From Clostridium sp. chh4-2 (GTDB lineage Bacteria > Bacillota > Clostridia > Lachnospirales > Lachnospiraceae), in contig NZ_PKUU01000033.1 in NCBI RefSeq assembly GCF_002899675.1, forward strand, positions 1-52,909: 52,909 nt of DNA, read 5' to 3'. The notes beneath the pieces were generated by a model, which was not told the origin of the DNA, did no database searches, and was given only the letters and a program-made list of their open reading frames with translations. Each line of letters opens with the position of its first letter. Position 1 is the first letter of the stretch. Shown piece after piece: positions 16,614-25,690 of the stretch. The position numbers were made by a program, and so were the translations under genes.

Positions 16614-18848
16614 ATGCGATCTGGCAAAAAGACCTTTTTTTCTTTTAGAATAGCAGCAACTCTTGTTCTCGTCCTCTCCTGTTCCATTCTTTTTACCCGA
16701 ATGATGAACCATTATTCCCAGCAAAAGGTCCTGAATACACTATCGGAACTTTCGAATCAAAGCGTATTAGTCCTTCAAAAGGAAGTGGATAAGGAACAGA
16801 AAATTTTAACCAATCTTTCCAGCTATATCAGCCAGGGAGACGAATTTAACATCGAGAAAATTATCGCTCGTTTATCCTATGTAAACCAGAAGAATTCGTT
16901 CAAGCGCATGGGAATCATCCTTCCTGATGGTACCGCATGCACTACCGACTCGGTCAGCATGGATTTAAGCGGCAGAGCCTATTTTTCTGAGTCCCTTTCC
17001 GGTATCTCAGCCGTATCCGATACCCTGTATGATAAGGCGGATGATCAGTTTATCACGGTTTACAGCTCTCCTTTATATTTTAAGGAGGAGATAAAGGGCG
17101 TTTTATTTGCGACTTACTCTACCCTTTGGTATGAAAAAGCCCTCTCCACCAGCACGTTCAACGGCAATGGATATTCCTATGTGGTGAAAGCGGATGGCAC
17201 CTGTATCGTGGATTCCCCCCATGCAAGCGGCTTAAAAGCTTTGGATAATCTGTTTGTCAAATTATCGCAGGAACATTCCTGCCCGGAAGAGGCCCTCACT
17301 CAGCTGAAAAAAAATATGGCAAACGGAAGAAGCGGAAGCATGATCTATCGGAATACAGAAGAAAAATATCTGTACTACCAGCCCCTGTCCATTAATGACT
17401 GGTATCTTCTGACTGTTGTCCCTGTTTCCGTAATACAGAGAGATTTAAACGGGACTTTGGCCCTTTCCTATGTATTTACGATTCTATGTGTCATTGCATT
17501 CCTCTTTCTTTTGTACCAGCTGATCAAAACCCGCGAAGTCAGCCGTAAAGCATTGGAACAGATTGCTTTTGTGGACCCTCTTACCGGCGGCTCCACTTAC
17601 GATAAGTTTAAGATGGATACTCAGTCCCTTCTTTCTTCGGGAACGGAAGGATATTACCTTGTATGTTTGAACATTGAACGTTTCCGGGATATCAATGCCC
17701 AGTATGGATATGATGAAGGCGACCGCGCTCTCCAGTATATCTGGAATACCCTGAATGCATCCTTAAAGAACCAGGAACTGCTCACCCGCCAGACTGCCGA
17801 CCACTTTATTCTGCTTCTTTGCGGAAAGGACAATCAGGCAATCTGTGAGCGGCTGGATGAGATATTAAAAATGTTGGCAGAGCACAAAGATTTTCAGGGA
17901 AAATATTATGTGTTAAAGCCCAACTTTGGCATCTATGAAATTACAGAGAATAAAAGTGTGGATTTTATGGCCGATCTGGCTAAGCTGGCGCTTAACAGCA
18001 TTAAACACGACGTATTTCATGACTACGCCTTTTATAATGAACAGCTCCGCATGGAGCAGAATCGTTTCAAAACACTGGAAAACCGTTTTGAAAAGGCAAT
18101 TAGAAACCATGAATTTATCGTATGGTATCAGCCCAAGTACAATATTAAACGCCAGTGTTTTGACGGTTCAGAAGCCCTTGTAAGATGGTATTTTCCGGAC
18201 TTGGGAATGATTTCTCCAGCTGAATTCATTCCTGTCTTTGAACGCAACGGAGCGATCCTGGAATTGGATCTCTACATTTTTAAAGAAGTGTGCATAAAGA
18301 TCCGGCAGTGGCTGGATGCAGGCCTGCCGGTAACCCCTGTTTCCGTCAATCTTTCCAGGCTCCATCTGTATCAAACGGATTTCATTGACCAGTATCTGAT
18401 CACCATGGAGCAATATAATATTCCTACGGAACTGATTCAGCTGGAACTGACGGAAACTACGCTTTTTGAAAATAAAGAGATCATGCTGGAACTTCTGAAC
18501 TGCCTGCATGCAAAGGGCATTAAGATATTGATGGATGATTTTGGTTCCGGCTACACTTCGGTTCTGATGCTGAAGGATGTACCGATCGACATATTAAAGA
18601 TTGACAAAGGTTTAATCGACGATTTTGAAAGCAGTGAAAAAGGCATCTCCATTATACGCAATATCATACACCTTTCTCACGAGCTGAATATCCGGATCGT
18701 TGCAGAAGGAGTGGAAACAGAAGCCCAATATCTGCTTTTAAAGGATCTTGGCTGTGATTATATTCAGGGCTACTATTTCTCAAAGCCTTTGCCCGTAGAT
18801 CAATATGAAAAACTGGTCTTTCCGGATGCAGACTTGCGGTTTCGTTGA
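16614..18848 (+). CDS. Membrane c-di-GMP phosphodiesterase: Cache, degenerate GGDEF, EAL
   Basis: A 744-aa signalling protein. A membrane helix (about 10-28) and a second one (about 283-303) flank an external sensor region of dCache type (about 35-275). The GGDEF-like domain (about 320-470) has TADHF where GGDEF should be, so it should not make c-di-GMP. The EAL domain (about 490-740) is intact: EALVRW, SVNLS, ELTETT, DDFGSGYTS, KIDK and EGVET. It therefore probably degrades c-di-GMP in response to an external ligand, with the degenerate domain possibly binding GTP. GAGG precedes ATG. It is monocistronic, with a strong terminator downstream. Confidence 0.93.
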   Translation: MRSGKKTFFSFRIAATLVLVLSCSILFTRMMNHYSQQKVLNTLSELSNQSVLVLQKEVDKEQKILTNLSSYISQGDEFNIEKIIARLSYVNQKNSFKRMGIILPDGTACTTDSVSMDLSGRAYFSESLSGISAVSDTLYDKADDQFITVYSSPLYFKEEIKGVLFATYSTLWYEKALSTSTFNGNGYSYVVKADGTCIVDSPHASGLKALDNLFVKLSQEHSCPEEALTQLKKNMANGRSGSMIYRNTEEKYLYYQPLSINDWYLLTVVPVSVIQRDLNGTLALSYVFTILCVIAFLFLLYQLIKTREVSRKALEQIAFVDPLTGGSTYDKFKMDTQSLLSSGTEGYYLVCLNIERFRDINAQYGYDEGDRALQYIWNTLNASLKNQELLTRQTADHFILLLCGKDNQAICERLDEILKMLAEHKDFQGKYYVLKPNFGIYEITENKSVDFMADLAKLALNSIKHDVFHDYAFYNEQLRMEQNRFKTLENRFEKAIRNHEFIVWYQPKYNIKRQCFDGSEALVRWYFPDLGMISPAEFIPVFERNGAILELDLYIFKEVCIKIRQWLDAGLPVTPVSVNLSRLHLYQTDFIDQYLITMEQYNIPTELIQLELTETTLFENKEIMLELLNCLHAKGIKILMDDFGSGYTSVLMLKDVPIDILKIDKGLIDDFESSEKGISIIRNIIHLSHELNIRIVAEGVETEAQYLLLKDLGCDYIQGYYFSKPLPVDQYEKLVFPDADLRFR

Positions 18849-18888
18849 CGTTTGGCTGCGAAACGCATGCCATGGTAAATAAGACGCC

Positions 18889-18944
18889 AAAACGAGGCAG
18901 GCGGAAACTGATTTATCTCAGTTTCTGCCTGCCTCGTTTTAATT
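18889..18944. terminator. Strong bidirectional terminator resembling the palindromic-repeat core
   Basis: A 23-bp stem with one G-T wobble (arms 18889-18911 and 18918-18940), a 6-nt loop, A-run at the left and T-run at the right, between convergent genes. Its CGAGGCAGG plus GAAACTGATTT sequence matches the inner stem and one apical hairpin of the large palindromic repeats. It lacks their second (GCGCC) hairpin. Confidence 0.9.
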
Positions 18945-20498
18945 TTACATTAACGGTGCAAATAACCTCAGCGTGCTTCCCGCCACTTTCTTAACCAGCG
19001 GATATTTTTTGCAGTCCTCCAGACTAATTGGCTGGCACATCTTCAGCGTAGCCTGGAAATCCTCTTCCACCGCCATAACGGCCGCATTTTTATACATATA
19101 AGTACCGCATTCAAAATGCAGATATAAGCTTCTGAAATCCAGATTGATCGTTCCCACCACAGCCTTTTCGTCATCGCTGGTAAATACCTTGGCATGCACG
19201 AATCCGGGCGTATATTCAAAAATCTGAACGCCATCCTCAATCAATTCCTGATAATAAGACCTGGCCAGCAGATAAGCATACATCTTATCCGGTATATGAG
19301 GCATGATAATCACAGTCTCCACACCTCTCTTAGCCGCATAGGTGAGGGCTGATACCATCTCGTCGTCCAGAATCAGATACGGGGTCATAATATGGACATA
19401 TCTGGTCGCCCGGGCCAGTATATCCTTATACACATTGGCGCCTAACGGTTCCTGGTCTGTAGGGCTGTCCGCATAGGGAACCACGAATCCATCCCAGTTT
19501 AACTCAGGCGGATATTGATAATTTTTAGGTTTTAGATAACGCGCATAATCGTCTTTTTCCCGCTCGCTGATGCTCCACATCTGCAGAAACATCATGGAAA
19601 AGCTGTCCACCGCTTCCCCCCTTACCATAATGGAAGTATCCTTCCATCTGCCAAATCTCACTTTCTGGTTGATATATTCATCTGCCAGATTGATGCCGCC
19701 TGTAAATGCCGTCACACCGTCAATCACTGTAATCTTTCTATGATCCCGGTTATTCTGGTAACTGGACAGAGCCGGTTTTATTGGCGCGAACTGCTTGCAC
19801 CGGATACCGAAGCTTTCCAGTTGCTTGGGATAATTATACGGGAGCAAAGCGATGGAACACATGCCGTCATACATAAACCGCACTTCCACCCCTTCTTTTA
19901 CTTTCTCTTTTAAAATCTCCAGAATGCTGTTCCACATCAGACCATGCTCCACAATAAAGTATTCCATGAAGATGAAATGTCTGGCGCATTTTAACTGCTC
20001 CAGCATATCGGGAAACGCATCTTCCCCATATGGATAATATTTAATATTTGTATTCGTATAAGCAGGATATTTGCCAAAATCATTAAAATATCTGATAAAA
20101 GTCGCTTCTCTGGGGCTGCCCGCTTCAATCTGTTCCAGCACATCCGTATTCTGTGTCAAATAAGGCCTGGTATCACGTATGGCTTCATTTAAACGCCTGT
20201 TAATCACTTTAATGCCGATCTGCAGCTCCACAAACAGATAAAACAGCGATCCGAATACGGGAACCACCAAAATCGGAATTATCCATGACATCTTGTAGCT
20301 TGGATTCTCTTTCTTATTCAATATATAAATAACTACGGCAGCACTCAAAAGAGTAAAACTGCCGTAGATGTAGAACATATATTGTCTCAGCCACCGGAAA
20401 CAGGAAAACAGAATACCAATTTGAATCAACAGGAAGATAACAAGCAACGTAGTTCTTCCAAATATAATCCGAAGCAGTTTTCTAAGTTTTTTAACCAA
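18945..20498 (-). CDS. cls: Cardiolipin synthase (PLD superfamily)
   Basis: A 517-aa membrane enzyme that condenses two phosphatidylglycerol molecules into cardiolipin. Two N-terminal membrane helices (about 13-33 and 37-57) and the PLDc_N region (WIIPILVVPVFGSLFYLF) precede two PLD domains. Their HKD motifs are HRKITVID near residue 257 and HAKVFTSDD near residue 434, each followed by the Gly/Asn part (GGINLADEY, GTINLDFRS). The start is a TTG at 20498 with GGGAGGG upstream. It lies 30 nt after the sulfhydrylase gene and may share its mRNA. Confidence 0.95.
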   Translation of the reverse strand: MVKKLRKLLRIIFGRTTLLVIFLLIQIGILFSCFRWLRQYMFYIYGSFTLLSAAVVIYILNKKENPSYKMSWIIPILVVPVFGSLFYLFVELQIGIKVINRRLNEAIRDTRPYLTQNTDVLEQIEAGSPREATFIRYFNDFGKYPAYTNTNIKYYPYGEDAFPDMLEQLKCARHFIFMEYFIVEHGLMWNSILEILKEKVKEGVEVRFMYDGMCSIALLPYNYPKQLESFGIRCKQFAPIKPALSSYQNNRDHRKITVIDGVTAFTGGINLADEYINQKVRFGRWKDTSIMVRGEAVDSFSMMFLQMWSISEREKDDYARYLKPKNYQYPPELNWDGFVVPYADSPTDQEPLGANVYKDILARATRYVHIMTPYLILDDEMVSALTYAAKRGVETVIIMPHIPDKMYAYLLARSYYQELIEDGVQIFEYTPGFVHAKVFTSDDEKAVVGTINLDFRSLYLHFECGTYMYKNAAVMAVEEDFQATLKMCQPISLEDCKKYPLVKKVAGSTLRLFAPLM

Positions 20499-20528
20499 AT
20501 CAATCCCTCCCGGATTCTCGATAATGAA

Positions 20529-21806
20529 TTATTTCAATGCCTGTTCAATATCGGCAATGATATCATCCACATTTTCAATACCAACACTCAAACGGATCAG
20601 AGACGGATCGACTCCAGCTTCTGCCAGCTGCTGGTCATTGAGCTGCCTGTGCGTATGGCTGGCCGGATGAAGCACGGAAGTACGTGCATCGGCCACATGG
20701 GTAACAATCGCCGCCAGCTTCAGTTTATCCATAAATTCTCCGGCCGCCTGTCTTCCGCCAGTCAAACCGAAAGAGATCACGCCGCAGGTTCCGCCCGGCA
20801 TATATTTCTGTGCCAGATCATAGTACTTATCCCCTTTTAATCCCGGATAGTTAACCCAGGCCACATCTTCTCTGCTCTTTAAATATTCCGCCACCTTCTG
20901 TGCATTGCTGCAATGACATGGCATGCGAAGATGAAGGGTTTCCAGTCCTACGTTGAGCAAAAATGCATTCTGCGGTGACTGGATGGAGCCTAAATCACGC
21001 ATCAGCTGTGCCGTCGCCTTTTGAATATAAGCTAATTTTCCAAAACGTTCTGTATAAACGATTCCATGATAGGATTCATCCGGTGTGGTCAGCCCCGGGT
21101 ATTTCTCTGAATGAGCTTCCCAATCAAAATTGCCGCTATCCACAATACAGCCTCCAACCGTCAGCGCATGGCCGTCCATGTATTTTGTGGTGGAATGTGT
21201 TACGATATCCGCTCCCCACTCAAATGGCCTGCAGTTGATCGGTGTGGCAAAGGTATTATCCACAATCAGCGGTACGCCATGGCTATGGGCAAGGCGGGCA
21301 AACTTCTCGATATCCAGCACAACAAGAGCCGGGTTTGCAATGGTTTCAGCAAATACGGCCTTTGTATTCGGCCGGAACGCCTTTTCCAGCTCTTCTTCGG
21401 AAGCATCCGGATCCACCAGGGTAAAATCAATGCCAAAACGCTTTAATGTCACGGTAAACAGGTTGGAAGAGCCGCCGTAAATCGTTGCGGAGCTCACCAC
21501 ATGATCCCCTTCTGAACAGATATTGATAATTGCAAACAGATTGGCTGCCTGACCGGAAGAAGTAAGCATAGCCGCTGTTCCGCCTTCCAACTCACAGATC
21601 TTGCTGGCAACCGCATCATTGGTTGGATTGGCAAGACGTGTATAAAAATAACCGTTTTCCTCTAAATCGAACAGACGGCCCATCTGCTCACTTGTCTCAT
21701 ATTTAAACGTGGTGCTCTGATAAATTGGCAGAACTCTCGGCTCCCCATTCTTAGGCTGCCATCCGCCCTGTATACATATGGTTTCTCTTGAACGTTCCTG
21801 GTTCAT
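20529..21806 (-). CDS. metY: O-acetylhomoserine sulfhydrylase-type PLP enzyme
   Basis: A 425-aa PLP-dependent enzyme of the Cys/Met metabolism family, probably making homocysteine from O-acetylhomoserine and sulfide. The PLP lysine is in HSTTKYMDGH, and LPIYQSTTFKYE, YTRLANPT and LTSSGQAANL match the family. The length fits MetY rather than the shorter MetB/MetC enzymes (about 380-400 aa). AGGAGG lies upstream of ATG. The leader is short and I saw no SAM riboswitch or T-box. The gene is followed closely by cls. Confidence 0.88.
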   Translation of the reverse strand: MNQERSRETICIQGGWQPKNGEPRVLPIYQSTTFKYETSEQMGRLFDLEENGYFYTRLANPTNDAVASKICELEGGTAAMLTSSGQAANLFAIINICSEGDHVVSSATIYGGSSNLFTVTLKRFGIDFTLVDPDASEEELEKAFRPNTKAVFAETIANPALVVLDIEKFARLAHSHGVPLIVDNTFATPINCRPFEWGADIVTHSTTKYMDGHALTVGGCIVDSGNFDWEAHSEKYPGLTTPDESYHGIVYTERFGKLAYIQKATAQLMRDLGSIQSPQNAFLLNVGLETLHLRMPCHCSNAQKVAEYLKSREDVAWVNYPGLKGDKYYDLAQKYMPGGTCGVISFGLTGGRQAAGEFMDKLKLAAIVTHVADARTSVLHPASHTHRQLNDQQLAEAGVDPSLIRLSVGIENVDDIIADIEQALK

Positions 21807-21910
21807 CCTTACTTCCTCCTGTTATGTAAAAAATCTTTTGTCAATCATATTGAATTAGTCTATCACAAACTAAGGGGAAAAATCAATGGGTGGGCTTAAA
21901 ATCATCTCTG

Positions 21911-23818
21911 TTACGGCAACATTTCCGCTTCTCCCAATGCCACCTTATCTCTTCCTATCTGCATGACTGTCAGCTCCACTTCATCATCCTCCGCCTTCTT
22001 TTCCGGCAGATCCCTGGCTATGATCAGCTCCGGCCACACATACATGGTATCCACCGCTTTTCCATTCATGCACACTTTGGAATACTGGTTAAAGTTTTTC
22101 CCATATACCAAAAGATTGGGCTTATTATAGATGATCTTTTCCACCACAATCGGATCAATTCCCATCTGCAGGTCCGTTGCCTCATAGGGCAGTTCCTTAT
22201 CATAGATCTCACGATCGCCATAGAGCATATCGTATTCCAGCACCTGCATATCGGTTAAATATTTCTCTTCATCCATATTCTTTTTGCTCAGGAAATTCTG
22301 ATGGTACCGGATCATGGTGCCTTCGTGGATACCGACCATATTCAGCACATAAGAGGACAGCTGGTAAGATTCCACATTTCTCTTTTCCACAGGAAGATTC
22401 ATATTATTCCAAACGACATAAGGCGTTTCAAACAGAGTTTTATTCCTCATTTCATCCTCATCCCATTCAAATCCGGGCAGATGGTCTCCGTACATCACAA
22501 CCACAGTGGGTTCCGGACGGATGCTCAAGGTCAATAGGAGCTCCCTGATAAACAGATCCATCTCATGAATCTGGCTGCAGTAATATTCAAAATCAGGATA
22601 AGCCCCATGGCCCTGTACGGAAATTGTATAGATAAAATCCTGATTCGGCGTTGAGTCCAGCGCTTTCACGATCTCGCCCACCAATATCCTATCTTTACAC
22701 CAGCCCGTAGGGTTGCGTTCAATATTATACATATACTCGATTGGCGTAAAAGTATCAAATCCCAACTGTGCAAACACCATATTGCGGTCATAAAATGTGC
22801 CTTCGTTGTTGTGAATGGCATGGGTGGAATATCCCAGTTCCTTCAGATCAAAAGCAGTGCTTTCGCAAACCGTTTTTTTAAGAATTGTTTTATAAGGATA
22901 TTCTCCCGGCCCAAAAAAGTCCAGATTCATACCTGTAATGCATTCAAATTCCGTATTGGCCGTTCCCGCGCCTACTGAAGGAACCTTTAAATAACCGCTG
23001 GGGAATTTTGTTCTCAAATACCTGAAATATGGAATCGGATCTTCTTTTACCAGACTTTTTTCCCAATCCATCGGGTCAAAAAAGGATTCCAGCTGGATCA
23101 TGATCACATTGGGAGTCTTATTCTCCGCAATTCCGTAGGTATGAGTTGGTATCAATTCCTTCTGTTCAATGGTGGCCACAATCTCCTCGCTGTAATCATC
23201 CGGTTTCGGTATTCCTATATTAAAAATCGAATTGGTAAAGCAATAGGGAAATCCGTAATCCTGATATGCCTGGCCAATATTTCCAAACTTAACGGAAACC
23301 CAGCCCTGGCACATATATACCTTTGTAATCCCCAAGATCACTGCCGCTCCCCCAAAGGCGATCACAAAGGCTCTGGCATACGGAATTTTCTTCTTATATA
23401 CCGGAGCTTTTTTCCATAAAAATACACACAGCCCCACTGCCGCCCCAATTCCCAAAACTGCCGCAATAATCATCGGCACGCTCATGTAAGCGGTGAGCAT
23501 ATTCAGTCCATACTTCGCCAGCCGGAAATCGGTGGCCGTAAACGGCGTTGTCCTGAAAATTAAAAGAAAACCGTTTATCACACCAAGCCCCAGCCACATT
23601 ATGCTTACCAAAGCCATCAATGCAATCTTATGCTTTACCAGCCATACGAGCGTAAACGGAACCATAATAATCAGAGTATTCAGGAAAAATACTTCCGGAC
23701 TGCCCATCACATAATAAAGCGTCTCCATAATGCTTTTGCGGCTGAACCATTCAATCAAAAAGTTAATTACGGCGGATAACAAAAATAATTTTGCATATCC
23801 TTTCGCTATTGTCTTCAT
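21911..23818 (-). CDS. LTA synthase-like sulfatase-fold membrane protein
   Basis: About 635 aa. Five or so membrane helices (about 10-200) are followed by an external sulfatase-fold domain (about 235-520) and a C-terminal extension. The nucleophile Thr is in AGTANTEFE, metal sites lie in MIQLESFFDP and YGDHLPG, and the substrate His is probably in SVQGHGAYP. The family transfers glycerolphosphate groups to teichoic acids or other envelope polymers. The ATG at 23818 follows GAGAGGA; the ATG four codons upstream has no site. A divergent PopT-type gene lies next door. Confidence 0.9.
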   Translation of the reverse strand: MKTIAKGYAKLFLLSAVINFLIEWFSRKSIMETLYYVMGSPEVFFLNTLIIMVPFTLVWLVKHKIALMALVSIMWLGLGVINGFLLIFRTTPFTATDFRLAKYGLNMLTAYMSVPMIIAAVLGIGAAVGLCVFLWKKAPVYKKKIPYARAFVIAFGGAAVILGITKVYMCQGWVSVKFGNIGQAYQDYGFPYCFTNSIFNIGIPKPDDYSEEIVATIEQKELIPTHTYGIAENKTPNVIMIQLESFFDPMDWEKSLVKEDPIPYFRYLRTKFPSGYLKVPSVGAGTANTEFECITGMNLDFFGPGEYPYKTILKKTVCESTAFDLKELGYSTHAIHNNEGTFYDRNMVFAQLGFDTFTPIEYMYNIERNPTGWCKDRILVGEIVKALDSTPNQDFIYTISVQGHGAYPDFEYYCSQIHEMDLFIRELLLTLSIRPEPTVVVMYGDHLPGFEWDEDEMRNKTLFETPYVVWNNMNLPVEKRNVESYQLSSYVLNMVGIHEGTMIRYHQNFLSKKNMDEEKYLTDMQVLEYDMLYGDREIYDKELPYEATDLQMGIDPIVVEKIIYNKPNLLVYGKNFNQYSKVCMNGKAVDTMYVWPELIIARDLPEKKAEDDEVELTVMQIGRDKVALGEAEMLP

Positions 23819-23930
23819 AGTTCCTCTCATTCCCTTGCCAAAACCGATTCTGAATCCAATTTCGTTACGGCTGCGGGCTCAATCATTTTTCATTTTAAAT
23901 CCGCTTTAGTCTACCACATTTTTCTTAAAT

Positions 23931-23959
23931 TTTATATATCTTTTTTCTGATTTTTACAA
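23931..23959 (-). promoter_or_regulatory. Promoter of the LTA synthase-like gene
   Basis: On the minus strand TTGTAA (23954-23959), 17 nt, then TATAAA (23931-23936), about 110 nt upstream of the start. It lies back to back with the promoter of the divergent DUF368 gene at 23983-24011. Confidence 0.5.
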
Positions 23960-23982
23960 AAAGATCTTTTCAAACTCTTAAC

Positions 23983-24011
23983 TTGACTTTCTCTCCCCGT
24001 AACCATATAAT
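23983..24011 (+). promoter_or_regulatory. Strong sigma-A-type promoter of the DUF368 gene
   Basis: TTGACT (23983-23988), 17 nt, then a perfect TATAAT (24006-24011), 37 nt before the ATG. Confidence 0.8.
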
Positions 24012-24048
24012 TATCCCTGTGTAATTTCACAAAGAAAGGACTTATATT

Positions 24049-24936
24049 ATGACTTTTATAATGGATACGATTAAAGGAATTTTTATCGGCATTGCCAACG
24101 TTATTCCCGGCGTCAGCGGTGGTACAATGGCAGTTTCTCTGGGAATTTATGATAAACTGATTTCCTCCATCTCCAACCTGCTGAAGGACTGGAAAAAGAG
24201 CCTTTTCACTCTTCTCCCTATTATAGTGGGATGCGGAATCGGCATATTGGGCTTCACCTATGCAATCGGCTATCTTCTGAGCGAACATACGTATCTCACC
24301 TGTATGACTTTCGTCGGATTAATTCTGGGCGGTATTCCGGTTCTCGTAAGGGCTTTAAAAACAAAGATGTCCGAAACCTCTTCCCGAATCGGTATAAGCG
24401 GAACCATCGCTTTTCTGCTTTTGTTTGCGGTTTCCGTCTGCCTTCCCCTTCTGAATCCTGAAAACGAGACTTTAAAATCTCTGACTGCCACGCCATCAAC
24501 GATGATTATCCTGTTTATCGTCGGCATCATCGCTTCTGCAACCATGGTAATCCCCGGAGTCAGCGGATCTTTGGTGCTCATGATACTCGGTTATTATTAC
24601 GGAATTCTGGATTCCATCAAATCCTTTTTAGAAGCATTAAAAGCATGGGACATGCCCGCTTTAACCAACGGTTTTCTGATTCTCTTTCCATTTGGAATCG
24701 GAGTACTTCTGGGCATCTTCCTGATCGCAAAGCTGATCACATTTTTATTTGAACGCTATGGCGTTCAGACCTATTGTGCAATCCTCGGTTTGATCGCGGC
24801 TTCACCATTCGCTATTTTTTACAACACCGGATTATTTGCACAGCTTTCCGGACTTTCCATTCTTGTAATCATCGGCGGACTTGTGTTAGCCGCTGCCGGA
24901 GCTGTAATCACATATGCATTAGGCGAAAAACATTAA
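24049..24936 (+). CDS. DUF368 protein, PopT-type polyprenyl-phosphate transporter
   Basis: A 295-aa membrane protein with about eight helices. It carries two inverted copies of the family motif: ANVIPGVSGGTMA near residue 20 and MVIPGVSGSLVLM near residue 170. DUF368 proteins (PopT) have been shown in other Firmicutes to act in recycling undecaprenyl phosphate across the membrane for wall polymer synthesis; assignment here is by family. AAAGGA precedes ATG. It is divergent from an LTA-synthase-like gene, which fits an envelope role, and has its own strong promoter and terminator. Confidence 0.9.
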   Translation: MTFIMDTIKGIFIGIANVIPGVSGGTMAVSLGIYDKLISSISNLLKDWKKSLFTLLPIIVGCGIGILGFTYAIGYLLSEHTYLTCMTFVGLILGGIPVLVRALKTKMSETSSRIGISGTIAFLLLFAVSVCLPLLNPENETLKSLTATPSTMIILFIVGIIASATMVIPGVSGSLVLMILGYYYGILDSIKSFLEALKAWDMPALTNGFLILFPFGIGVLLGIFLIAKLITFLFERYGVQTYCAILGLIAASPFAIFYNTGLFAQLSGLSILVIIGGLVLAAAGAVITYALGEKH

Positions 24937-24945
24937 TCCTATGAT

Positions 24946-24995
24946 ATAAAAAACACGGACAACCGATGGTTTTACCATCCTTGTCCGTGTTTTTC
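24946..24995. terminator. Bidirectional terminator
   Basis: The stem pairs AAAAACACGGACAA with TTGTCCGTGTTTTT, with an inner GATGG/CCATC pair and a TTTTA loop. It serves the convergent DUF368 and zinc-ribbon genes. Confidence 0.85.
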
Positions 24996-25019
24996 ATTTG
25001 CAGTATTCAAACATCCGGT

Positions 25020-25451
25020 TTATTCCGGATCTTCTTCTTCCACTTTCACTTCAATTGCCATAACTTCCGGCTCTTCCGTTGTTTCCTCTGCATCCGCATC
25101 TTCCAGACGGGCTCCGCATTTTCCGCAGAAAACCGCATCCTTATCGACTTTTGCGCCGCATTCAGCGCAGACGCGGGTTCCGTCCAGCTTCGAGATCATC
25201 TCTTCTAAAGATTCAATCTTTTTCATACGGCTCTTGATCTGGCCGAATTCTTCCATGTATGGATCTTCTGTCAGATTTTTATGTGCCTCATAATATGCTT
25301 TTCCAATCTTGGCATACGTTTCTTCAATAATGGACCTTTCAGAGGAAATCTGTGATTTTAACTGCATTACTTCAGTCATATCTTTTGCTTTATCCACAAC
25401 TACTTTGCTTTTGTCTACGATCGTTTTTCCTAACTCTTCAAAAAATGTCAT
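25020..25451 (-). CDS. Coiled-coil zinc-ribbon protein
   Basis: A 143-aa protein with a long helical, probably coiled-coil N-terminal region (about 1-88), a zinc ribbon with two CxxC knuckles (CAECGAKV and CGKCGARL, about 93-117), and a very acidic tail (about 118-143). This layout is common in small clostridial proteins without known function. GGAGG precedes ATG. It is monocistronic. Confidence 0.8.
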   Translation of the reverse strand: MTFFEELGKTIVDKSKVVVDKAKDMTEVMQLKSQISSERSIIEETYAKIGKAYYEAHKNLTEDPYMEEFGQIKSRMKKIESLEEMISKLDGTRVCAECGAKVDKDAVFCGKCGARLEDADAEETTEEPEVMAIEVKVEEEDPE

Positions 25452-25597
25452 TTCAGCACCTCCTTTTCCTCACACCGTTTATTTTACTTGTTCGGAAAAA
25501 GAAAGTCAATCTATAATATCCGGCACAGACACGGAACGGACAAACTGTTACCATGGGTTTACTAATCTGCCAGCAGATTGTGAATATTTTATTTAAA

Positions 25598-25658
25598 TTG
25601 ACAAACATTTTAATAGATGCTATTATTTTTTCATACATTAATAACAATTACTGTTATT
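25598..25658 (+). promoter_or_regulatory. Consensus promoter and palindromic operator of the SDR operon
   Basis: TTGACA (25598-25603), 17 nt, TATTAT (25621-25626) form a near-consensus promoter. A perfect inverted repeat (AATAACA, 5 nt, TGTTATT) at 25640-25658 lies just past the expected start of transcription, as a repressor site would. The SDR ribosome site follows at about 25676. Confidence 0.75.
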
Positions 25659-25690
25659 TATTAAACAGACTTTTAAAAGGAGGTATTACA

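Noticed and set aside
21807..21910. SAM riboswitch or T-box upstream of the O-acetylhomoserine sulfhydrylase
   Set aside because: The leader is only about 100 nt and lacks the conserved core motifs of either.
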